Position numbers and translations under genes: made by a program. This document shows positions 41,316-42,915 of a stretch of DNA of 42,915 nucleotides, one piece after another. The notes under the pieces were generated by a model, which was given only the letters and a program-made list of their open reading frames with translations, had not been told where the DNA came from and did no database searches. Every line of letters begins with the position of its first letter. The stretch's first letter is position 1. The DNA comes from an uncultured Pelagibacteraceae bacterium (GTDB lineage Bacteria; Pseudomonadota; Alphaproteobacteria; Pelagibacterales; Pelagibacteraceae): the NCBI GenBank assembly GCA_902571525.1, contig CACGCL010000009.1, positions 1-42,915 of the forward strand, given 5' to 3'.

Positions 41316-42915
41316 GTGAAATATAACAAGTCAATTATAGCATATATCTTATTAATTCTTTGGCCATTTATTTATTTTTTTCCAATGACGAGTGAATTAA
41401 TCGTGATTGGTAACGATTTTGATCTAATTTATTTTTCATACAAAAAATATATATTTGAGTTTTTTCAAGAAGGTCAAATACCATTTTGGTCTCCAGTTGA
41501 AGGCGCTGGATTTTCGTTAATTTATAATCCATTTGCGCAATTCTTTTATTTACCATCATGGATTCTCTATTTGATATCGTTGATCAAAGGATCTTTTTCT
41601 CTTTATGACTATATGATTTATACTATTTTTGGTATTTCAATATATTTAGTTGGTCAATTTCAGTGGCTCAAAAGTTTAAATTATTTTTCAAAAAAAAATA
41701 TTTATTTTATTACACTTATTGCGCCTACAATTTTGATTTTCTCTAATTTTTTGAGATTTCCAAATGCTATTCATACTATATGTTGGCTACCCTATTTGCT
41801 GTTGGGAATTAATTATTGTGCTAATAATAAAAATATTTTTAAGGCAACTGTATTAATATTTTTTTCTACTTTATTTATTTTTACAGCAGGATATCCATAT
41901 TTTATTATTTATATTTTTATTTTTGCCTCTTTTTATATTTTATTAGTTTTATTTATAAATAATTTAAATCTTATAAAAATAATCCGATTTTTTATAAATA
42001 TATCGATTCCAAGTATATTGTCTCTCTTAATATCTTTGCCTTGGCTATATGGTGTTTCAAAAACACTAGAAATAGCCCAAGATAGAAACTTATATGATTA
42101 CAACTATGCAACTGCACATACATTCAATTTCTTAGATATATTAGGGTCATGGTTTTATCCAATTATTTCAAATACTGAAGGAAGGTACTATTTTGGAATT
42201 TTCATATCTTTTCTAATAATTCGATATTTGTTTTACTTTTTTATGAATTTAGAAAAAACTGATAAATTAGAGAAAAAAATATTTATATTTATACTTTTAT
42301 CTTATTTAATAATCAGTTCTTTGGCTTCAACAAAAGATTCCTACATATTCAATTTTATTTGGCATCAACTTGATTTTATACAAAATATGAGGACCTGGCC
42401 TAGAATAAATATCCTTTTAGTTCCTATTATTTCATTAATAAGTTTGATGAGTTTAACGTTTTTTTTAAAAGAAATTAGAAATATTAGCTTACAAAAGATT
42501 AAAGTTAAAAAAATATTATTTTTTTCAAATTTTATTCTAATTTTAATTTTTTGTCTTCAATTTTGGTTTTATTCAAACAATATAGTTGATCCTTATTGGG
42601 ATACCTGGCACGAAAAAAGATTTATCTTTGCAGAAAATTTTTTTAGTTATCCTTTAAGTGAAATAATTATGTTTGGAGATGGTAGAATTAATTTAATTTC
42701 CACAGTGATAGTGCTAATAATAATTAATACTTTATATTTTTTATCAAATAAAATTAATATAACTTATCTCAATAATTTTATTCTTGTATTAATACTTATA
42801 AGCGTGGTTAGTGAACAATTTCTCAACTCTAATATTCAATGGGGTTTAAAAGAATGGAAAACAAAAAATACAAATTTAGAATATTTAGCAAAAGAAAATT
42901 TAAAAAATAATTTTA
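41316..42915 (+). CDS. large integral membrane protein, YfhO/GT-C-like (partial, runs off the right edge)
   Basis: An open frame from GTG 41316 with no stop to the end (533 codons seen); an in-frame stop lies just upstream at 41310-41312, so this is the earliest start. At least ten hydrophobic helices are visible. The first loop reads IVIGNDFDLIYFSYKKYIFEF, then GQIPFWSPVEGAGFSLIYNP (key: Asn-Asp, then Pro-Phe-Trp-x-Pro and Gly-x-Gly), the layout of YfhO-type and other GT-C lipid-sugar transferases. A large loop, DRNLYDYNYATAHTFNFLD, follows helix 5 or so. It may modify surface glycans or teichoic-like polymers; the substrate is unknown and the 3' end is missing. Confidence 0.75.
   Translation, partial: MKYNKSIIAYILLILWPFIYFFPMTSELIVIGNDFDLIYFSYKKYIFEFFQEGQIPFWSPVEGAGFSLIYNPFAQFFYLPSWILYLISLIKGSFSLYDYMIYTIFGISIYLVGQFQWLKSLNYFSKKNIYFITLIAPTILIFSNFLRFPNAIHTICWLPYLLLGINYCANNKNIFKATVLIFFSTLFIFTAGYPYFIIYIFIFASFYILLVLFINNLNLIKIIRFFINISIPSILSLLISLPWLYGVSKTLEIAQDRNLYDYNYATAHTFNFLDILGSWFYPIISNTEGRYYFGIFISFLIIRYLFYFFMNLEKTDKLEKKIFIFILLSYLIISSLASTKDSYIFNFIWHQLDFIQNMRTWPRINILLVPIISLISLMSLTFFLKEIRNISLQKIKVKKILFFSNFILILIFCLQFWFYSNNIVDPYWDTWHEKRFIFAENFFSYPLSEIIMFGDGRINLISTVIVLIIINTLYFLSNKINITYLNNFILVLILISVVSEQFLNSNIQWGLKEWKTKNTNLEYLAKENLKNNF

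Noticed and set aside
41368..41559. Minus-strand 63-codon open frame at the right end.
   Set aside because: It lies inside the plus-strand membrane-protein frame, which stays open for 533 codons with a coherent helix pattern.

Overview
The window looks like a chromosomal segment from a streamlined, very AT-rich marine alphaproteobacterium of the Pelagibacterales (SAR11) type. The evidence is the low GC, the near absence of intergenic space (no gene-free stretch exceeds 300 bases; the longest, 25912-26086, is 175), many 1-10 nt gaps and 4-nt overlaps, and the gene content: organosulfonate and methylamine catabolism, solute-binding ABC transporters and an alternative oxidase. The assignment is by character of the sequence, not by a database match.

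Layout. (1) 62-5983, minus strand: a seven-gene run transcribed mtnP > mtnA > class II aldolase > speD-speE fusion > basic/polar amino-acid binding protein > two permeases, with apt diverging at 6025. Together these make spermidine and dispose of its by-product methylthioadenosine (MTA) through phosphorolysis, isomerisation and aldol cleavage; Apt reclaims the adenine. (2) 6549-12917: a surface-sugar island, much more AT-rich than its flanks in places, with two tandem family-2 glycosyltransferases (minus) and rmlB, rmlA, a short-chain reductase, an RfbH/ColD-like PLP enzyme and rmlC (plus). The set fits a dTDP-linked 3,6-dideoxyhexose as well as, or better than, plain L-rhamnose. (3) 12920-18073: a periplasmic thioredoxin, a cupredoxin with a Met/His-rich insert, a DUF4396 membrane protein, tRNA-Met, a glycosyltransferase-like protein, a small secreted protein, a BASS-family transporter, a regulator with two helix-turn-helix segments and a small membrane protein. 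(4) 18177-20961: the TldD/PmbA protease pair.

(5) 21001-34087: a sulfonate/methylamine region. On the minus strand are an omega-amino acid (taurine-type):pyruvate aminotransferase, alanine dehydrogenase and a dimethylglycine-dehydrogenase-like flavoprotein. Diverging from them on the plus strand are a TauABC-like transporter (permease with a large extra domain), a PQQ-type sugar dehydrogenase, a ComC/Ldh2-type dehydrogenase, a phosphotransacetylase and a HisD paralogue of HpsN type. Taurine and dihydroxypropanesulfonate would both converge on sulfoacetaldehyde; the key enzyme Xsc is not in the window. (6) 34090-42915: an autotransporter with five N-terminal repeats, an alternative oxidase, an operon of 1-Cys peroxiredoxin, methyltransferase and LysE-type exporter, a sulfur block (persulfide dioxygenase-like hydrolase, cysE, cysK), and a large membrane protein that runs off the right edge.

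No CRISPR array, insertion sequence, phage gene or rRNA was seen.
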